NCBI GenBank assembly: GCA_019115685.1
Contig: DXDC01000100.1
Location: forward strand, 1-7,437
Length of the DNA stretch: 7,437 nucleotides
Origin: Candidatus Agrococcus pullicola
GTDB lineage: Bacteria > Actinomycetota > Actinomycetes > Actinomycetales > Microbacteriaceae
Reading direction: 5' to 3'
In this document: piece after piece, positions 6,585 through 7,437 of the stretch
Numbering within the stretch: the first letter of the stretch is position 1
Layout of the letters: the number at the start of each line of letters is the position of its first letter
Notes under the pieces: generated by a model
Told to the model about the DNA's origin: nothing
What the model saw: the letters and a program-made list of their open reading frames with translations, nothing else
The model's database searches: none
Translations under genes and position numbers: made by a program

Positions 6585-7437
6585 GTGTTCGACAAGATCC
6601 TGATCGCCAACCGCGGTGAGATCGCGGTCCGCATCGCGCGCACGCTGCGCGAGATGGGCATCCGCTCCGTTGCGGTGTATTCCGACGCCGACGCCGACGC
6701 CGTGCACGTGCGCGCCTGCGACGAAGCGGTGCGGCTGGGGCCGGCGGATGCGCGCGAGAGCTACTTGAACATCCCGAAGGTGATTGCAGCAGCGGTGTCG
6801 ACCGGTGCGCAGGGGATTCACCCCGGCTACGGCTTCCTGTCAGAGAACCCCGAGTTCGCCAGGGCGTGCGCCGAGGCGGGCATCGAGTTCATCGGGCCGA
6901 GCGCCGAAGCCATCGAGATCATGGGCGACAAGATCGCGGCCCGCGAGGCGGTCGAGGCCCGTGGTGTGCCGACCGTGCCCGGCATCGTCGGCGCAGGAGA
7001 TGACGAGATCGTGGCGCGCGCCGGGGAGATCGGTTACCCCATGATCGTCAAGCCCGCGATGGGCGGCGGCGGCAAGGGGATGCACGTCGTGCGTGCATCG
7101 AGCGAGCTCAGGGACGCACTGCAAACGGCCCGGCGTGAGGCAGCGAAGGCGTTCGGCGACGACACGGTCTTCGTCGAGCGCTTCATCGATCAGCCCCGCC
7201 ATATCGAAGTGCAGGTCATGGCCGACAAACACGGCAACGTCGTACACCTGGGGGAGCGCGAGTGTTCGTTGCAGCGTCGTCATCAGAAGGTGATCGAGGA
7301 GGCCCCCAGCGCATTCCTGACCCCGGAGCAGCGCGAGAAGTACGGTCGCATTGCGATCGAGACGGCGAAGAGCGTTGAGTATCACGGCGCGGGCACAGTC
7401 GAGTTCATCGTGGCCTCTGACAGCCCCGACGAGCCGT
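6585..7437 (+). CDS. liuD: Methylcrotonyl-CoA carboxylase, biotin carboxylase (alpha) subunit, 3' end outside window
   Basis: The first 284 residues of the subunit that carboxylates biotin with ATP and bicarbonate. It begins (V/M)[19 protein letters not shown], the standard biotin carboxylase N-terminus. [14 protein letters not shown] follows, then the ATP-grasp loop [14 protein letters not shown] with K156, and [19 protein letters not shown] with C227 and K235. These align with E. coli AccC K159, C230 and K238 at a constant offset of three, so the active site looks intact. The frame reaches the right edge with no stop. A full alpha subunit would add the rest of the carboxylase domain and a C-terminal biotinyl domain, outside this window. 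The start is GTG at 6585, in the same frame as the preceding TGA (6576-6578) and 6 bases past it, with AGGA at 6570-6573 as a distant ribosome binding site. Pairing with the beta subunit makes methylcrotonyl-CoA the likely substrate (compare AccA1 of M. tuberculosis), although this half alone would not separate it from other acyl-CoA carboxylases. Confidence 0.93.
   Translation, partial: MFDKILIANRGEIAVRIARTLREMGIRSVAVYSDADADAVHVRACDEAVRLGPADARESYLNIPKVIAAAVSTGAQGIHPGYGFLSENPEFARACAEAGIEFIGPSAEAIEIMGDKIAAREAVEARGVPTVPGIVGAGDDEIVARAGEIGYPMIVKPAMGGGGKGMHVVRASSELRDALQTARREAAKAFGDDTVFVERFIDQPRHIEVQVMADKHGNVVHLGERECSLQRRHQKVIEEAPSAFLTPEQREKYGRIAIETAKSVEYHGAGTVEFIVASDSPDEP

Noticed and set aside
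6684..6701. Three tandem GACGCC hexamers
   Set aside because: They encode the DADADA part of a stretch that is common in this protein family ([11 protein letters not shown]), so they reflect codon bias and not a special repeat.

Overview
The window is a high-GC stretch, dense with genes and with short intergenic gaps. It looks chromosomal and actinobacterial. Strong signs are the GC-rich third codon positions, ATGA start/stop overlaps, a GTG start, a possible leaderless promoter, and proteins that read like actinomycete branched-chain dehydrogenase and methylcrotonyl-CoA carboxylase subunits. The family Microbacteriaceae is a plausible guess, but the sequence alone does not prove it. No mobile element, CRISPR array, tRNA or rRNA was seen.

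Layout from left to right. Positions 1-741 (+) hold the 3' part of an unrecognised gene for an acidic, two-helix membrane protein; its reading frame is open to the left edge. Positions 742-870 form a convergent intergenic gap with nested inverted repeats. Positions 871-1341 (-) encode an Lrp/AsnC-family regulator. Positions 1342-1492 are a divergent control region with candidate promoters for both directions and a 17-bp dyad. From 1493 to the right edge runs one rightward gene cluster: E1 alpha (1493-2617), E1 beta (2614-3636) and lipoyl E2 (3633-4958) of a 2-oxoacid dehydrogenase complex, then the carboxyltransferase subunit (4980-6578) and the biotin carboxylase subunit (6585 to the edge, incomplete) of an acyl-CoA carboxylase.

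Taken together this looks like a branched-chain amino acid, mainly leucine, degradation operon. The dehydrogenase would turn branched-chain 2-oxoacids into acyl-CoAs (isovaleryl-CoA from leucine). After an acyl-CoA dehydrogenase step encoded elsewhere, the carboxylase would carboxylate 3-methylcrotonyl-CoA. The E3 subunit and isovaleryl-CoA dehydrogenase are not in the window. M. tuberculosis has a comparable neighbourhood (bkdABC near accA1/accD1), and Lrp-type BkdR regulators next to bkd genes are known from Pseudomonas and Streptomyces. I find no convincing undescribed system. The items most worth a second look are the control region, the near-duplicate gene junctions, the unusual E2 middle region and the unrecognised left-hand gene.
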